Shown: positions 24,461 through 35,008, counted from the stretch's first letter. The stretch: DNA of 39,277 bases from Methylobacter sp. BlB1 (GCF_015476545.1 NZ_JADMKV010000043.1:1-39277), one strand, 5' to 3'. Program-made: numbers and translations. The notes: generated from the letters alone by a model not told the origin.

Positions 24461-24613
24461 ATGAAGAACAATCCAGTTATTTTATTGGCGCCATTTTTGA
24501 ACGCACCGCTGGCGCTCGCAGCGGATTCAACCCGCCCTTCAGGCCCGGCTCCGGCCGCCTTGACGGCTGTTTTACAGCTTTGCGATCAACTAGCGGTCAC
24601 GTGTTGGCAATAA
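24461..24613 (+). CDS. Possible 50-residue secreted peptide or gene remnant
   Basis: A short frame with ATG at 24461 encodes a protein whose N-terminus looks like a signal peptide (MKNNPVILLAPFLNAPLALA, cleavage near Ala20-Ala21). A Pro/Ala-rich stretch and two cysteines follow (LCDQ, TCWQ). The ribosome site is poor. It could be a genuine small envelope peptide upstream of the efflux operon or the 5' remnant of a secreted protein gene. No family is recognised. Confidence 0.3.
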   Translation: MKNNPVILLAPFLNAPLALAADSTRPSGPAPAALTAVLQLCDQLAVTCWQ

Positions 24614-24869
24614 CAATAGAGCGGCATCCCAGGCAGTTCAAATCAAATCATGTTCCGCGCCTGCGTTCGGCCGGACGAGGCCCCGCAGTAGATCGGCATG
24701 TTCGCCGATGCGCCAGTTTCCCTATTGTTTGCACAATTGCTACGAATTGCTTGCGCATTTCATCGCTACAATTCAAAGCCCGCAAGCCCTGAATGCCTGG
24801 ACTTCGGCCTTTTCAACCCGCTCAGCGCCGGCAGGTTACCAATCAAAAAAACATGAACCCGGACTACTT

Positions 24870-26138
24870 ATGAAGTTGGAAGAAAACAAAGCATCGCGCC
24901 CGATAAAACCGAAGCGGAGATTTCATTGGCTGGCATGGCCGGCGCTGATCTTGTTGATATCGGCGGCGGTTTATTTCATCAAGCCGTTTATCGGCAATCC
25001 CGCGCAGGCGGCGCCCGAGAAGAAGCGGAGCGGCCAGTACGGCGGCACGATGGTCGCGGCGGTCGTGGCCGAGCCGGTCAAGGAGGGCGATGTGCCCGTT
25101 TACCTGAACGGCCTGGGCACGGTCACGGGCCTGAGCACCGTGACCGTGAAATCGCGCGTTGACGGCGAGCTGATTCATGTCGCTTTCAAGGAAGGCGGGC
25201 TGGTGCGTGAAGGCGACCCGCTCGCCGAAATCGACCCCCGGCCTTTTCAGGTTCAGCTCATGCAGGTGGAAGGGCAGCTTCTGCGCGATGAAGCGCTGCT
25301 GAAGAACGCGCAGTTGGATCTGGAACGCTACAAGACCCTGCAGGAGCAGGACTCCATCGCCGCCCAGCAGGTCGCCACGCAGGAGGCTACGGTCAAGCAA
25401 TACCAGGGCATCGTGGCGGCGGACCAGGCCATGGTCGCGAATGCCAAGCTCCAGCTGAGCTATGCCAAGATCACTGCGCCCATCACCGGGCGGCTGGGCC
25501 TGCGCATGGTCGATCAGGGCAACATCGTCAAAGCGTCCGATACCGGCGGCATCGCCGTGATCACGCAGACGCAGCCGATAGCCGTGGTCTTCACCGTGCC
25601 TGAAGATCAGGTGTCGGCGGTCTTAAAGCAGCTCCATGCGGGCAAAGCCCTGCCGGTTGAAGCCTACGACCGCAGCGGCAAGAACAAGCTGGCGCAAGGC
25701 AGGTTGCTGGCCGTCGACAACCGGATTGATCCGAGCACCGGCACCGTCAAGTTGAAAAGCGAGTTCGACAATGAAGACGAGTCCCTGTTCGCGAACCAGT
25801 TCGTCAATATCCGCATGAAGATCGACACCCTGCGCGGCGTGGCCATCGCGCCCAGCGCCGCGATCCAGAACGGCAATGCGGGCAGCTTCGTGTACGTGGT
25901 CAAAGACGGCCAGACCGTCAGCACGCGGCCCGTCAAGCTGGGGCCCGTGGACGGCGAGCAGGTGGCCGTGCTGGAAGGCCTGCAAGCCGATGAACAGGTC
26001 GTGGTCGATGGCGCCGACAAGCTGCGCGAAGGAGCAAGGGTCAAAGTGATCGACCGCAGCGGCGCCGTTGCCGGCGGCGCCTTGCTGTCCGCTAATGACG
26101 GCCATCAGGATCAGCCCAAGCAGGGCAATGCCAAGTAA
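24870..26138 (+). CDS. mdtA: RND efflux periplasmic adaptor, MdtA type
   Basis: Membrane-fusion protein of a tripartite pump, 422 residues, linking the two RND transporters to the outer-membrane factor. It has one N-terminal membrane anchor (WLAWPALILLISAAVYFI), a biotinyl-lipoyl-like half motif (TVTVKSRVDGELIHVAFKEGGLVREGDPLAEIDPRPF), a helical hairpin (about residues 140-190), a second lipoyl half (AKITAPITGRLGLRMVDQGNIVKASD) and a beta-barrel ending in DKLREGARVKVI. The ATG at 24870 replaces a longer frame beginning at 24708 because the anchor would otherwise be internal. It is followed after 34 nt by the first RND gene. Confidence 0.9.
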   Translation: MKLEENKASRPIKPKRRFHWLAWPALILLISAAVYFIKPFIGNPAQAAPEKKRSGQYGGTMVAAVVAEPVKEGDVPVYLNGLGTVTGLSTVTVKSRVDGELIHVAFKEGGLVREGDPLAEIDPRPFQVQLMQVEGQLLRDEALLKNAQLDLERYKTLQEQDSIAAQQVATQEATVKQYQGIVAADQAMVANAKLQLSYAKITAPITGRLGLRMVDQGNIVKASDTGGIAVITQTQPIAVVFTVPEDQVSAVLKQLHAGKALPVEAYDRSGKNKLAQGRLLAVDNRIDPSTGTVKLKSEFDNEDESLFANQFVNIRMKIDTLRGVAIAPSAAIQNGNAGSFVYVVKDGQTVSTRPVKLGPVDGEQVAVLEGLQADEQVVVDGADKLREGARVKVIDRSGAVAGGALLSANDGHQDQPKQGNAK

Positions 26139-26172
26139 TTTTTTCCCGCCACACGGACAGTACGCCTGACCT

Positions 26173-29100
26173 ATGAATCCCTCCCGCCTGTTTATTTTAC
26201 GCCCGGTCGCCACCTCGTTGATGATGCTGGCCTTGCTGCTGATCGGCATCGTCGCCTACCGGGAACTGCCGGTTTCGGCCCTGCCGCAAGTTGAATACCC
26301 GACCATCCAGGTCGTCACGCTGTATCCGGGCGCCAGCCAGGATGTTATGTCGTCGCTGATCACGGCGCCGCTGGAGCGCCAGCTAGGGCAATTGCCGGGC
26401 CTGAGCCAGATGTCGTCATCCAGCTCGTCCGGCGCCTCGGTCATCGTCCTGCAATTCAACCTGAACCTCAACATCGACGTGGCCGAACAGCAGGTGCAGG
26501 CCGCGATCAACGCCGCCGCCAACTTCCTGCCCAATGACCTGCCCATGCCACCGATCTACAGCAAGGTCAATCCCGCCGACGCGCCGATCATGACGCTGGC
26601 GGTCAGTTCCGATACGCTGCCGTTGACGCGCGTGGAAGATCTGGTCGACACGCGTCTGGCACAGAAACTGTCGCAGTTGTCCGGCGTCGGCCTGGTCAGC
26701 ATCAGCGGCGGTCAGCGGCCGGCGATGCGCATCCAGGTCAATCCAGCCGCCTTGTCGGCTTACGGCCTGAGCCTGGAGGATGTGCGCCAGGCCATCGCCA
26801 GCGCCAATGTCAACCAGCCCAAAGGCCTATTCGACGGCCTGACGCGCTCGACCACGATCGACGTCAACGATCAGCTGAAATCGGTTGCCGAGTATGAAGC
26901 GCTGGTCATCGCTTTCCGCGACGGCAATCCGGTGCTGCTGGCCGACGTCGCCGAGATCAGGGAGCAGGCCGAAAACGTGCGCCTGGCGGCCTGGGCCAAC
27001 AAGACGGCGGCCGTGATCGTCAATATCCAGCGCCAGCCGGGCAGCAACGTCATCGAAGTCGTCGACCGCATCAAGGCCCTGCTGCCGCAGTTGCAGGAAT
27101 CGCTGCCCAGCGGCCTTGACGTGGCCGTGCTGACCGACCGCACGACCACGATACGCGCGTCGGTGGAGGATGTAGAAGCGGAGCTGATGCTGGCGCTGGG
27201 GCTGGTGATCCTGGTGATCTTCCTGTTCCTGCGCAATCTGTCCGCGACGGCCATTCCCGGCGTGGTCGTGCCGCTGTCGCTGGTCGGCACGTTCGCTTTC
27301 ATGTACCTGGCCGGCTTCAGCATCAACAACCTGACGCTGATGGCGCTGACCATCGCGGCCGGTTTCGTGGTCGATGACGCGATCGTGGTCATCGAGAACA
27401 TCGCGCGCTACCTCGAAGAAGGCGAGACGCCGCTACAGGCTGCGCTGAAAGGCTCCGAGCAGATCGGTTTCACGATCATCTCGCTGACGATCTCGCTGGT
27501 GGCCGTGCTGATCCCGCTCCTGTTCATGGGCGATGTCGTCGGCCGGCTGTTCCAGGAGTTTGCCGTCACGCTGGCCGTGGCGATTCTGATTTCGGCCGTG
27601 ATCTCGCTGACCCTGACGCCGATGATGTGCGCGAAAATGCTGCGCCATGTCGACGAGGCGCACGCGGGCTGGTTCTACCGGGCCAGCGGCCGGTTTCTCG
27701 ACAGCCTGAACGACGGCTACGGCCGGCTGTTGCGTGTTGTCCTGCGGCATCAGGGCATGACGCTGCTGGTCGCCGTCGCGACGCTGGCCCTGACCGTGCT
27801 GTTGTACATCGTTATCCCCAAGGGCTTTTTCCCGATCCAGGATACCGGCGTCATTCAGGGCATTTCCGAAGCGCCGCAGAGCATCTCGTTCCAGGCCATG
27901 GCCGAGCGGCAACAGGCCCTGGCCGATGTGGTGCTGCAGGACCCGGACGTCGACAGCGTGACTTCGTTGATCGGCGTCGACGGCAGCAATCCGACGCTCA
28001 ACACCGGCCGCCTGCTGATCAACCTGAAGCTGCTGGATGAGCGAAAGACCAGCGCGGTCGAGGTGATCCGGAGGCTGCAACCGAGACTCGACCAAGTGCA
28101 GGGCATCAAGCTGTACCTGCAGCCGGTGCAGGATCTGACCATCGAAAACCGCATCAGCCGCACGCAGTACCAGTTCACGCTGGATGCGGTGGACCAGGCC
28201 GAATTGAGCCGCTGGACCGGCCTGCTCGTGGACCGGCTCGCGCAGTCGCCCGTGTTTGCCGACGTGTCCAGCGATCTGCAGGACCAGGGCCTGCAGGCCT
28301 TCGTGTCGGTGGACCGCAGCAGCGCCAGCCGCTTGGGCGTTTCCATCGCGGCGATCGACAACGCGCTGTACAACGCCTTCGGCCAGCGCCAGATCTCGAC
28401 GTTGTTCACGCAGTCCAACCAGTACCGCGTTGTGCTGGAGGTGAAGCCCGAATTCCGCAATAGCGTCGCGGCGCTCAACGATGTCCGGGTCCAGTCCTCG
28501 AACGGCACGCAGGTGCCGCTGTCGACGATCGCCACGGTGTCGGAGCGGTTCGCGCCGCTGGTCGTCAATCACCTGGAGCAGTTCCCGGCCGCGACGGTTT
28601 CCTTCAACCTGGCGCCGGGCGCGTTTCTCAGCGACGCCATTGATGCGATAGAGCAGGCCAAACAGGATATCGAGCTGCCGTTGAGCGTGCGCGCCAGTTA
28701 CCAGGGCGCCACGCAGGCGTTCAGCGCCTCGCTGACCGATACCGTATGGCTGATCATCGCCGCGCTGGTGACCGTTTATATCGTGCTGGGCGTGCTCTAT
28801 GAGAGCTACATCCATCCGGTCACGATTCTGTCGACACTGCCTTCGGCCGGCGTCGGCGCCCTGCTGGCGCTGATGCTGTCGGACACCGATCTGGGCATCA
28901 TCGGCATTATCGGCATCATTTTGCTGATCGGCATCGTCAAGAAGAACGCGATCATGATGATCGACTTTGCTTTGGAGGCTGAACGCAAGGAAGGCAAATC
29001 GGCGCACGAGGCCATCTATCAGGCCTGCCTGCTGCGCTTTCGGCCGATCATGATGACGACGATGGCGGCACTGCTCAGCGCCTTGCCGATGATGCTGGGG

Positions 29101-29277
29101 TCCGGCGTCGGTTCCGAGCTGCGCCATCCACTGGGCATCACCATGGTCGGCGGGCTGATTTTCAGCCAGATGCTGACGCTGTTCACGACGCCGGTCATCT
29201 ATCTGGCCTTCGACCGCCTGGGCCGGCGTCTCAGGAGCAATCCGGAACCTTTGGCATTGCCGGTCGGCAAGGAGTAG
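26173..29277 (+). CDS. mdtB: RND multidrug efflux transporter, MdtB type
   Basis: Inner-membrane proton-driven exporter of the HAE1 RND family, 1034 residues with the usual twelve membrane segments. Visible markers: N-terminal [38 protein letters not shown], the TM4 proton-relay segment [16 protein letters not shown] with adjacent Asp residues, [15 protein letters not shown], and the C-terminal repeat ([54 protein letters not shown]). Two different RND genes in tandem with one adaptor is the hallmark of MdtABC and MuxABC systems, where the two form a heterotrimer. The next gene begins 2 nt after its stop. Confidence 0.92.
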   Translation: MNPSRLFILRPVATSLMMLALLLIGIVAYRELPVSALPQVEYPTIQVVTLYPGASQDVMSSLITAPLERQLGQLPGLSQMSSSSSSGASVIVLQFNLNLNIDVAEQQVQAAINAAANFLPNDLPMPPIYSKVNPADAPIMTLAVSSDTLPLTRVEDLVDTRLAQKLSQLSGVGLVSISGGQRPAMRIQVNPAALSAYGLSLEDVRQAIASANVNQPKGLFDGLTRSTTIDVNDQLKSVAEYEALVIAFRDGNPVLLADVAEIREQAENVRLAAWANKTAAVIVNIQRQPGSNVIEVVDRIKALLPQLQESLPSGLDVAVLTDRTTTIRASVEDVEAELMLALGLVILVIFLFLRNLSATAIPGVVVPLSLVGTFAFMYLAGFSINNLTLMALTIAAGFVVDDAIVVIENIARYLEEGETPLQAALKGSEQIGFTIISLTISLVAVLIPLLFMGDVVGRLFQEFAVTLAVAILISAVISLTLTPMMCAKMLRHVDEAHAGWFYRASGRFLDSLNDGYGRLLRVVLRHQGMTLLVAVATLALTVLLYIVIPKGFFPIQDTGVIQGISEAPQSISFQAMAERQQALADVVLQDPDVDSVTSLIGVDGSNPTLNTGRLLINLKLLDERKTSAVEVIRRLQPRLDQVQGIKLYLQPVQDLTIENRISRTQYQFTLDAVDQAELSRWTGLLVDRLAQSPVFADVSSDLQDQGLQAFVSVDRSSASRLGVSIAAIDNALYNAFGQRQISTLFTQSNQYRVVLEVKPEFRNSVAALNDVRVQSSNGTQVPLSTIATVSERFAPLVVNHLEQFPAATVSFNLAPGAFLSDAIDAIEQAKQDIELPLSVRASYQGATQAFSASLTDTVWLIIAALVTVYIVLGVLYESYIHPVTILSTLPSAGVGALLALMLSDTDLGIIGIIGIILLIGIVKKNAIMMIDFALEAERKEGKSAHEAIYQACLLRFRPIMMTTMAALLSALPMMLGSGVGSELRHPLGITMVGGLIFSQMLTLFTTPVIYLAFDRLGRRLRSNPEPLALPVGKE

Positions 29278-29279
29278 CC

Positions 29280-32200
29280 ATGTCTCTGTCCGCCCATTTC
29301 ATCGCCCGCCCGGTCGCGACCTCGCTGCTGACGATCGGCATCGCGCTGGCCGGCGCGCTGGCTTATTTCCAGCTGCCGGTGGCGGCGCTGCCGCAGGTGG
29401 ATTTTCCGTCCATTTCGGTTCAGGCTTCCCTGCCGGGAGCCAGTCCCGAGACGATGGCCGCGAATGTGGCGACGCCGCTGGAGCGTGCGCTGGGCCATAT
29501 CGCCGGCATCACAGAGATGACTTCGTCCAGCGGTCGCGGCTCCACCGGCATCAATATGCAGTTTGATCTCGACCGCGATTTCGACGGCGCATCGCGCGAC
29601 GTGCAGGCCGCGATCAATGCCGCCAGCAGCCTGTTGCCGGCCAACATGCCGTCGCGCCCCAGCTACCGCCGCAACAATCCCAGCGACACGCCGCTCATGA
29701 TGCTGGCGCTGACTTCGGATGTCATGACGCGCTCGCAGCTGTTCGATGTGGCCTCGACCATCATCGCCCAGAAAGTCTCGCAGGTCGAGGGCATGGGCAA
29801 TGTCTCCATCCGGGGCAGTTCGCTGCCGGCCGTGCGCGTGGAGCTGAACCCGGCCGCGCTGGCCAAGTACGGCGTCAGTTTCGCCGACGTGCGCGCGGCC
29901 ATTACGGCCACGAACGTGAACCGGCCGAAGGGCTCCATCGAGGACGACAGCCGCCACTGGCAGATTTTCGTCAACGACCAGGCCAAAACCGCCAGCGATT
30001 ATCTGCCGCTCATCATCGCCTATCGCAACGGCGCGCCCGTGAGTCTTTCCGACCTCGGCACCGTCATCGATTCGGCGGAAAGCCTGGGCAGCACGGGTTA
30101 CCTGAACGACAAGACCGCCGTGATGCTGGCCCTGTACAAGCAGGACAACGCCAACGTGATCGCGACGGTCGATAAGGTTAAGGCATTGATGCCGCAGTTG
30201 CAGGCGTCTATTCCCAGCACCGTCACCCTGACCATTGCGATGGACCGCTCCACCTTCATCCGCGCGTCCCTGAAAGAGGTGCAGCTCAGCCTGATCATCG
30301 CCGTGGCGCTGGTCATCCTGGTCGTGTTCCTGTTCCTGCGCAATCTGCGCTCGGCGATGATTCCGGTTGTTACCGTGCCCGTATCGCTGATCGGCACCTT
30401 CGGCGTCATGTATTTATTCGATTTCAGCCTGGACATCCTGTCGCTGATGGCGCTGACCGTCGCGACCGGTTTCGTGGTCGATGACGCCATTGTCGTGCTG
30501 GAGAACACGACCCGGCATTTGGAGCAGGGCGCATCGCCCGGACAGGCCGCGCTGCTGGGTGCGAAAGAAGTCGGTTTTACCCTGCTGACCATGAGCCTGT
30601 CGCTGATCGCCGTGTTCATTCCGATCCTGCTGATGGGCGGCATCGTCGGCCGCCTGTTCCGCGAGTTCGGCCTGACCTTGTCGGCTGCGGTCGTCGTCTC
30701 GCTGCTGCTGTCCTTTACCACGACGCCGATGCTGTGTTCGCTGTGGCTGAAACGCGGCGCCACTGACCGGCACGGCCGCTTTTATAATATCAGTGAACGC
30801 TGGTTTAACCGCCTGGCAGCGGGTTATGACCGGTCGCTGTCCTGGACACTGAACCATGGCAAATTCGTGCTCCTGCTGCTGGCGGTCATCGTCGGGCTGA
30901 ACGGTTACCTGTATTCGATCGTGCCCAAAGGCTTTTTCCCGGCCCAGGATACCGGCAGACTGTTGGGCGGTCTGATGGGCGATCAGACGATTTCATCGAG
31001 CGCCATGCAGGAGAAGCTGGCGGTATTCATCAACATCATCCGGCAGGACCCGGACGTCGAGTCGGTGCTGGGCAACACGGAAGGCGACCGCACCAACAAC
31101 GGACGCTTGTATTTGATGCTCAAGCCGCTGGAAGAGCGTCATCTGCGCGCCGACCAGCTCATGAACAAATTCCGCCGCCAGTTCGCCGATGTGCCCGGCG
31201 CGAGTCTGTTCCTGTTTCCGGCGCAGGAACTGCGCATCGGCAGCCGGCCTTCGTCAGGCACGTTTGAATATGCGCTGGAAGCGGATCAGCTCTCGGATCT
31301 TCGCACCTGGACGCCGCAGATCGTCAGGGCCTTGCAGCAGTTGCCGGAACTGACCGACGTCAACACCGACCAGCAGGACAAGGGCCAGCAGATCAGCCTG
31401 CAAATCGACCGGAGCGCCGCGTCGCGCCTGGGCGTTACGCAGGCGCTGATCGATTCGACCCTGAACGACGCCTTCGGCCAGCGCCAGGTGTCGGTGATTT
31501 ACGCGCCGTTGAACCAGTATCACGTGGTCATGGAAGTGGCGCCCGAATACGCGCAGAACGCCGAGGCCCTGAAAAGCATTTATGTCAGCGTGCCGCCCAG
31601 CGTTCAGTATCCGGACGGGGCCCAGGTGCCGCTGTCGGCGTTCGCCAGCTACGAGTACACCAACACGGCGTTGTCGGTCAATCATCAGGGCCTGTTCCCG
31701 ACCGCGACCATCTCGTTCAATCTGGCCTCGGGCGTATCGCTGTCCACGGCCCGGCAGGCCATCAATGAAGCCTTGAACAATCTGGGCGTGCCGGCTTCGA
31801 TTCACGGCAGTTTCCAGGGCTCGGCCAAGGAGTTCGAAAAATCGCTGGCCAACCAGCCCTGGCTGATACTGTCGGCGCTGATCGCAATCTACATCGTGCT
31901 GGGCATGCTGTACGAAAGTTACATCCATCCGCTGACCATCCTGTCAACGCTGCCTTCGGCCGGCGTCGGCGCGATTGTCGCCCTGATGGCGTTCAAAACG
32001 GAATTCAGCATCATCGCCCTGATCGGCGTGATTCTGCTGATCGGCATCGTCAAGAAGAATGCGATCATGATGGTCGATTTCGCTATCGATGCCGAGCGCC
32101 ATGGCGGACTGAGCAGCGAAGACGCGATTCGCAAGGCCTGCCAGATGCGCTTCCGGCCTATTCTGATGACCACCTTCGGGGCCCTGCTGGCCGCCGTGCC

Positions 32201-32420
32201 GCTGGCTTTCGGTACGGGCTACGGGTCTGAATTGCTACGGCCTTTGGGTATCGCTATCATAGGTGGTCTACTATTCAGCCAGGTTCTGACCTTGTACACC
32301 ACCCCCGTCATTTACCTTTATCTGGACCGCTTTGAAGCAAAGGTCCGCCGCGTTTTTCGCCGCAAGGCCAAGCATTCGGTATCCGCGCCTGTGGATACCT
32401 TGGGAGACTATCAATCATGA
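29280..32420 (+). CDS. mdtC: RND multidrug efflux transporter, MdtC type
   Basis: Second RND subunit, 1046 residues, paralogous to the preceding gene ([78 protein letters not shown]). Both Asp residues of the TM4 relay are kept. The N-terminal motif ALPQVDFPSI is typical of the MdtC/MuxC branch. The stop overlaps the start of the outer-membrane factor by 4 nt (ATGA), so the four genes are one translation-coupled operon. Substrates cannot be read from the sequence; family members export bile salts, novobiocin and similar amphiphiles. Confidence 0.92.
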   Translation: MSLSAHFIARPVATSLLTIGIALAGALAYFQLPVAALPQVDFPSISVQASLPGASPETMAANVATPLERALGHIAGITEMTSSSGRGSTGINMQFDLDRDFDGASRDVQAAINAASSLLPANMPSRPSYRRNNPSDTPLMMLALTSDVMTRSQLFDVASTIIAQKVSQVEGMGNVSIRGSSLPAVRVELNPAALAKYGVSFADVRAAITATNVNRPKGSIEDDSRHWQIFVNDQAKTASDYLPLIIAYRNGAPVSLSDLGTVIDSAESLGSTGYLNDKTAVMLALYKQDNANVIATVDKVKALMPQLQASIPSTVTLTIAMDRSTFIRASLKEVQLSLIIAVALVILVVFLFLRNLRSAMIPVVTVPVSLIGTFGVMYLFDFSLDILSLMALTVATGFVVDDAIVVLENTTRHLEQGASPGQAALLGAKEVGFTLLTMSLSLIAVFIPILLMGGIVGRLFREFGLTLSAAVVVSLLLSFTTTPMLCSLWLKRGATDRHGRFYNISERWFNRLAAGYDRSLSWTLNHGKFVLLLLAVIVGLNGYLYSIVPKGFFPAQDTGRLLGGLMGDQTISSSAMQEKLAVFINIIRQDPDVESVLGNTEGDRTNNGRLYLMLKPLEERHLRADQLMNKFRRQFADVPGASLFLFPAQELRIGSRPSSGTFEYALEADQLSDLRTWTPQIVRALQQLPELTDVNTDQQDKGQQISLQIDRSAASRLGVTQALIDSTLNDAFGQRQVSVIYAPLNQYHVVMEVAPEYAQNAEALKSIYVSVPPSVQYPDGAQVPLSAFASYEYTNTALSVNHQGLFPTATISFNLASGVSLSTARQAINEALNNLGVPASIHGSFQGSAKEFEKSLANQPWLILSALIAIYIVLGMLYESYIHPLTILSTLPSAGVGAIVALMAFKTEFSIIALIGVILLIGIVKKNAIMMVDFAIDAERHGGLSSEDAIRKACQMRFRPILMTTFGALLAAVPLAFGTGYGSELLRPLGIAIIGGLLFSQVLTLYTTPVIYLYLDRFEAKVRRVFRRKAKHSVSAPVDTLGDYQS

Positions 32421-33895
32421 GGAACAGGCTGGAATTACAGCTGTTGACTGTTACCGTTTTCTTATCGCTCGCAGCCTGTACGGTCGGGCCTGACTATAAA
32501 CGGCCTGCCATGCCCGTGCCGGCCGAGTTCAAGGAGCTGAAGGGCTGGAAGATGGCGCAGCCGCGCGACCATGAGTTTGCCGGCAACTGGTGGGAGATCT
32601 TCGATGACCCGTATCTGAACTCTTTGGAGCAACAGGTCGACATTTCCAGCCAGTCCATAGCCCAGGCCGAGGCCCAATATCGACAGGCGCAAGCGCTGGT
32701 GCAGGGCTCCAGGTCCGCCTATTTCCCGACCGTGACAGGCAGCATATCAGCCAACCGCTTTCGCGCGGCCAGCGGCCAGAGCGTGGCCGTGTCCGGGGTC
32801 AGGACGCTGTTCAATGGCGTGTTCAGCGTTGCCTGGGAGCCCGATATCTGGGGCAAGGTGCGCCGGCAGGTGGAATCCGATCAAGCCAGCGCCCAGGCCA
32901 GCGCCGCCAGTTTGCAGGCAGTGCGGCTGCTGACTCAGGCTACGCTCGCGCAGAACTATTTTCAGCTGCGCGCATTCGATGCGCAGATCAAGCTGCTGAA
33001 TGACACCGTCGAGGCCTTTGCCAAAACGCTGAAAATCACTCAGAACCGCTATGCCGTCGGCGTCGCCGGCAAGTCGGATGTGGTGCAGGCCGAAACCCAG
33101 CTGGAATCGGCCCGAGCGCAGGCTATCGACTTCGGCGTGCAGCGGGCGCAGCTGGAGCATGCGATTGCGATGTTGATGGGCAAAACCCCGGCGGAGCTGA
33201 CCATCCCGGTGGCGGCTTTCAATGCCAAAATCCCGCCCATCCCGGTCAGCCTGCCATCGCAATTGCTGGAGCGCCGGCCCGATATCGCCGAGGCCGAACG
33301 TCTGGCCGCGGCCGCCAATGCCCAGATCGGCGTGGCCAAGGCGGCTTATTACCCCAGCCTCAATCTGTCCGGCACCAACGGCTACCAGGCCAGCACGTTT
33401 TCGAACCTGCTCACCAACGCGGCCCGCTACTGGGCGCTGGGCCCTGCAGCGCTGGCCTTGCCGCTGTTCGACGGCGGCGCCCGCGGCGCGAGCCTGAGCG
33501 AGACCATTCACAGCTATGATGCGAGCGTGGCCTTCTATCGCCAGGCCGTGCTGGTCGGCTTTCAGGAAGTCGAGGACCATCTGGCCGCGTTGCGCATCCT
33601 GGAACAGGAAATCCAGGTGCAAGCCAAAGCCGTCGCGGCCGCGCGCAAGGCCGTCGAGCTGACGACCAACCAGTACCGGGCCGGCACGCTCAGCTACCTG
33701 AACGTCAATACCGCCCAGGCCGACGCCCTCAACAACGAAATTACGGCCGTCGATCTTCTGAGCCAGCGCCTGGTTGCCGCCGTGCTGCTGGTCAAGGCCT
33801 TGGGCGGTGGCTGGAGTACCGCGCAATTGCCGACTTCGGATGAAGCCGGCGGCGAGACGGAATGGTCGCAGTTCTTGCCGGTGCCGGTGAAGTGA
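32417..33895 (+). CDS. Outer-membrane efflux lipoprotein, NodT/OprM family
   Basis: Outer-membrane channel of the pump, 492 residues. The N-terminus has a lipobox (LSLAAC, Cys21) followed by TVGPDYKRP, the family start. Two outer-membrane-efflux repeats are seen: QSIAQAEAQYRQAQALVQGSRSAYFPTV and the second, ERRPDIAEAERLAAAANAQIGVAKAAYYPSL, with GLFDGGAR-like (LPLFDGGARGASL) before the last helix. Having a NodT-type factor in the same operon resembles MuxABC-OpmB of Pseudomonas rather than E. coli MdtABC, which relies on a separate TolC. Confidence 0.9.
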   Translation: MRNRLELQLLTVTVFLSLAACTVGPDYKRPAMPVPAEFKELKGWKMAQPRDHEFAGNWWEIFDDPYLNSLEQQVDISSQSIAQAEAQYRQAQALVQGSRSAYFPTVTGSISANRFRAASGQSVAVSGVRTLFNGVFSVAWEPDIWGKVRRQVESDQASAQASAASLQAVRLLTQATLAQNYFQLRAFDAQIKLLNDTVEAFAKTLKITQNRYAVGVAGKSDVVQAETQLESARAQAIDFGVQRAQLEHAIAMLMGKTPAELTIPVAAFNAKIPPIPVSLPSQLLERRPDIAEAERLAAAANAQIGVAKAAYYPSLNLSGTNGYQASTFSNLLTNAARYWALGPAALALPLFDGGARGASLSETIHSYDASVAFYRQAVLVGFQEVEDHLAALRILEQEIQVQAKAVAAARKAVELTTNQYRAGTLSYLNVNTAQADALNNEITAVDLLSQRLVAAVLLVKALGGGWSTAQLPTSDEAGGETEWSQFLPVPVK

Positions 33896-33920
33896 TCTGC
33901 GCTGGAAACTGGATAGGCCC

Positions 33921-33997
33921 GTAGGGTACGCAGCGCGTACCTTTTGAGGTCTGGTTCATCGGAAAACTTTGTAAATGGTACGCGATGCGTACCCTAC
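33921..33997. repeat. BIME-like double palindrome, copy 3
   Basis: Arms at 33921-33941 and 33977-33997 are inverted copies with a single mismatch, around a 35-nt spacer. It lies 25 nt after the efflux operon stop and may protect or terminate its transcript. The spacer shares CGGAAAA.CTTTG-like sequence with copy 1. Confidence 0.85.
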
Positions 33998-34209
33998 AAG
34001 GCTTTTTGGTGCTCAAGTGTCGAATAAATAGCTGATTAAGTGAATCTGCCTCTCTTTTGATTTAACCTGTAATCTGAAAAGTCAACGAGCTACTTTCCTA
34101 TTCTATCTTTTGGCACATCTGGGGAGGAACTTAAGTGCCCATATCCACTCAGAAACTACTCCAGGGGGGTATTCTACGTTGTGTAACGCATGTACGGAGG
34201 AACTGAAAG
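33998..34209. promoter_or_regulatory. Upstream region of the CHRD gene
   Basis: A strong ribosome site (GGAGGA about 9 nt before the ATG at 34210) is evident. No clear promoter hexamers are recognised. Confidence 0.35.
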
Positions 34210-34728
34210 ATGAAAAAGATCTATATGAAAGTCTCTTTGATAGTCGTTTTGTTCTTGCCACTCCTTGATACTCTGGCGACAGAGCAGCCCAATCAGAATA
34301 GCTTCAATACGACCTTAAGCGGGTTTCAAGAGGTTCCTGCCATTTCCACTACCGGAACAGGCGAGTTTCGTGCGCAACTCGATGAAGCCGGAACGACGCT
34401 GACATATGAGCTCGAGTATTCGGGGCTTGAAGGCACAGCTACAGTTGCCCACGTTCATTTCGGTCAGAGGGGTGTGAATGGTGGAATAAGCTTCTTCCTG
34501 TGCGGTGGAGGTAATAAACCGCCGTGCCCTGCTCAGGGCACAGTGACCGGCACCGTGACCGCTGCTGATGTCGTCGGACCAGCAGAGCAAGGTATCAGTC
34601 CCGGCGACGGTGCCGAGATTATTGCCGCCATGAGGAATGGCGTCACCTATGCTAATGTCCACACAGATGAACACCCTAATGGTGAAATCCGTGGTCAAAT
34701 CAGTGGCCCAAGCACAAGCAGCGAATGA
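34210..34728 (+). CDS. Secreted CHRD-domain protein
   Basis: Exported protein of 172 residues: signal peptide (about residues 1-24, ending TLA/T), then one CHRD domain. The domain shows FNTTLSGFQEVPAISTTGTGEFRAQLDEAGTTLTYELEYSGLEG, AHVHFGQRGVNGGISFFLCGGG, and the typical ending GVTYANVHTDEHPNGEIRGQI. The domain is an immunoglobulin-like fold found in chordin and in many bacterial secreted proteins; its role in bacteria is unknown. Two cysteines (FLCGGG, PPCPAQ) in the usual loop may form a disulfide. It stands alone, with a strong ribosome site. Confidence 0.88.
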   Translation: MKKIYMKVSLIVVLFLPLLDTLATEQPNQNSFNTTLSGFQEVPAISTTGTGEFRAQLDEAGTTLTYELEYSGLEGTATVAHVHFGQRGVNGGISFFLCGGGNKPPCPAQGTVTGTVTAADVVGPAEQGISPGDGAEIIAAMRNGVTYANVHTDEHPNGEIRGQISGPSTSSE

Positions 34729-34780
34729 GGCATGGTATCTTTATGTTGGGTGAACTGCACATGTGATGCAGGCTGAGGCG

Positions 34781-34801
34781 TTTTTCGGTCTAGCCGAAAA
34801 A
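34781..34801. terminator. AT-rich hairpin after CHRD gene
   Basis: Perfect 8-bp stem TTTTTCGG-TCTAG-CCGAAAAA, 52 nt after the stop. It is symmetrical, so it could terminate in either direction, although the T-run is within the stem rather than after it. Confidence 0.4.
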
Positions 34802-34858
34802 TGGCCTGACGCAACTAAATAACCCATTGCATAAGGCCGACAGCCAATCTCTGTGGCT

Positions 34859-34881
34859 GGACGGGGCTTGTTGCCCCGTCC
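34859..34881. repeat. GC-rich palindrome
   Basis: Perfect 9-bp stem GGACGGGGC-TTGTT-GCCCCGTCC. Behind it, GAAGCGCATC (34922-34931) and GATGCGCCTC (34942-34951) form another near-perfect hairpin. Both look like dispersed intergenic palindromes. No gene is seen in 34729-35008. Confidence 0.45.
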
Positions 34882-35008
34882 AAAACGTTTAGCGGTAGAG
34901 CTATAATACGCTGAACGTAGTGAAGCGCATCAATCGCGAACGATGCGCCTCGTGCCTCGGTACATCTTACGGAAATATGAATGCTAAAAAGGCTGGTGTG
35001 GGCAAGCA

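Noticed and set aside
27433..29127. 564-residue minus-strand open frame opposite the first RND gene
   Set aside because: It is the antisense shadow of a GC-rich coding frame and shows the Gln/His/Arg-rich composition typical of such shadows.
6172..33997. Possible CRISPR array from the repeated palindromes
   Set aside because: Copies are isolated, lie kilobases apart and have no regular spacer units.
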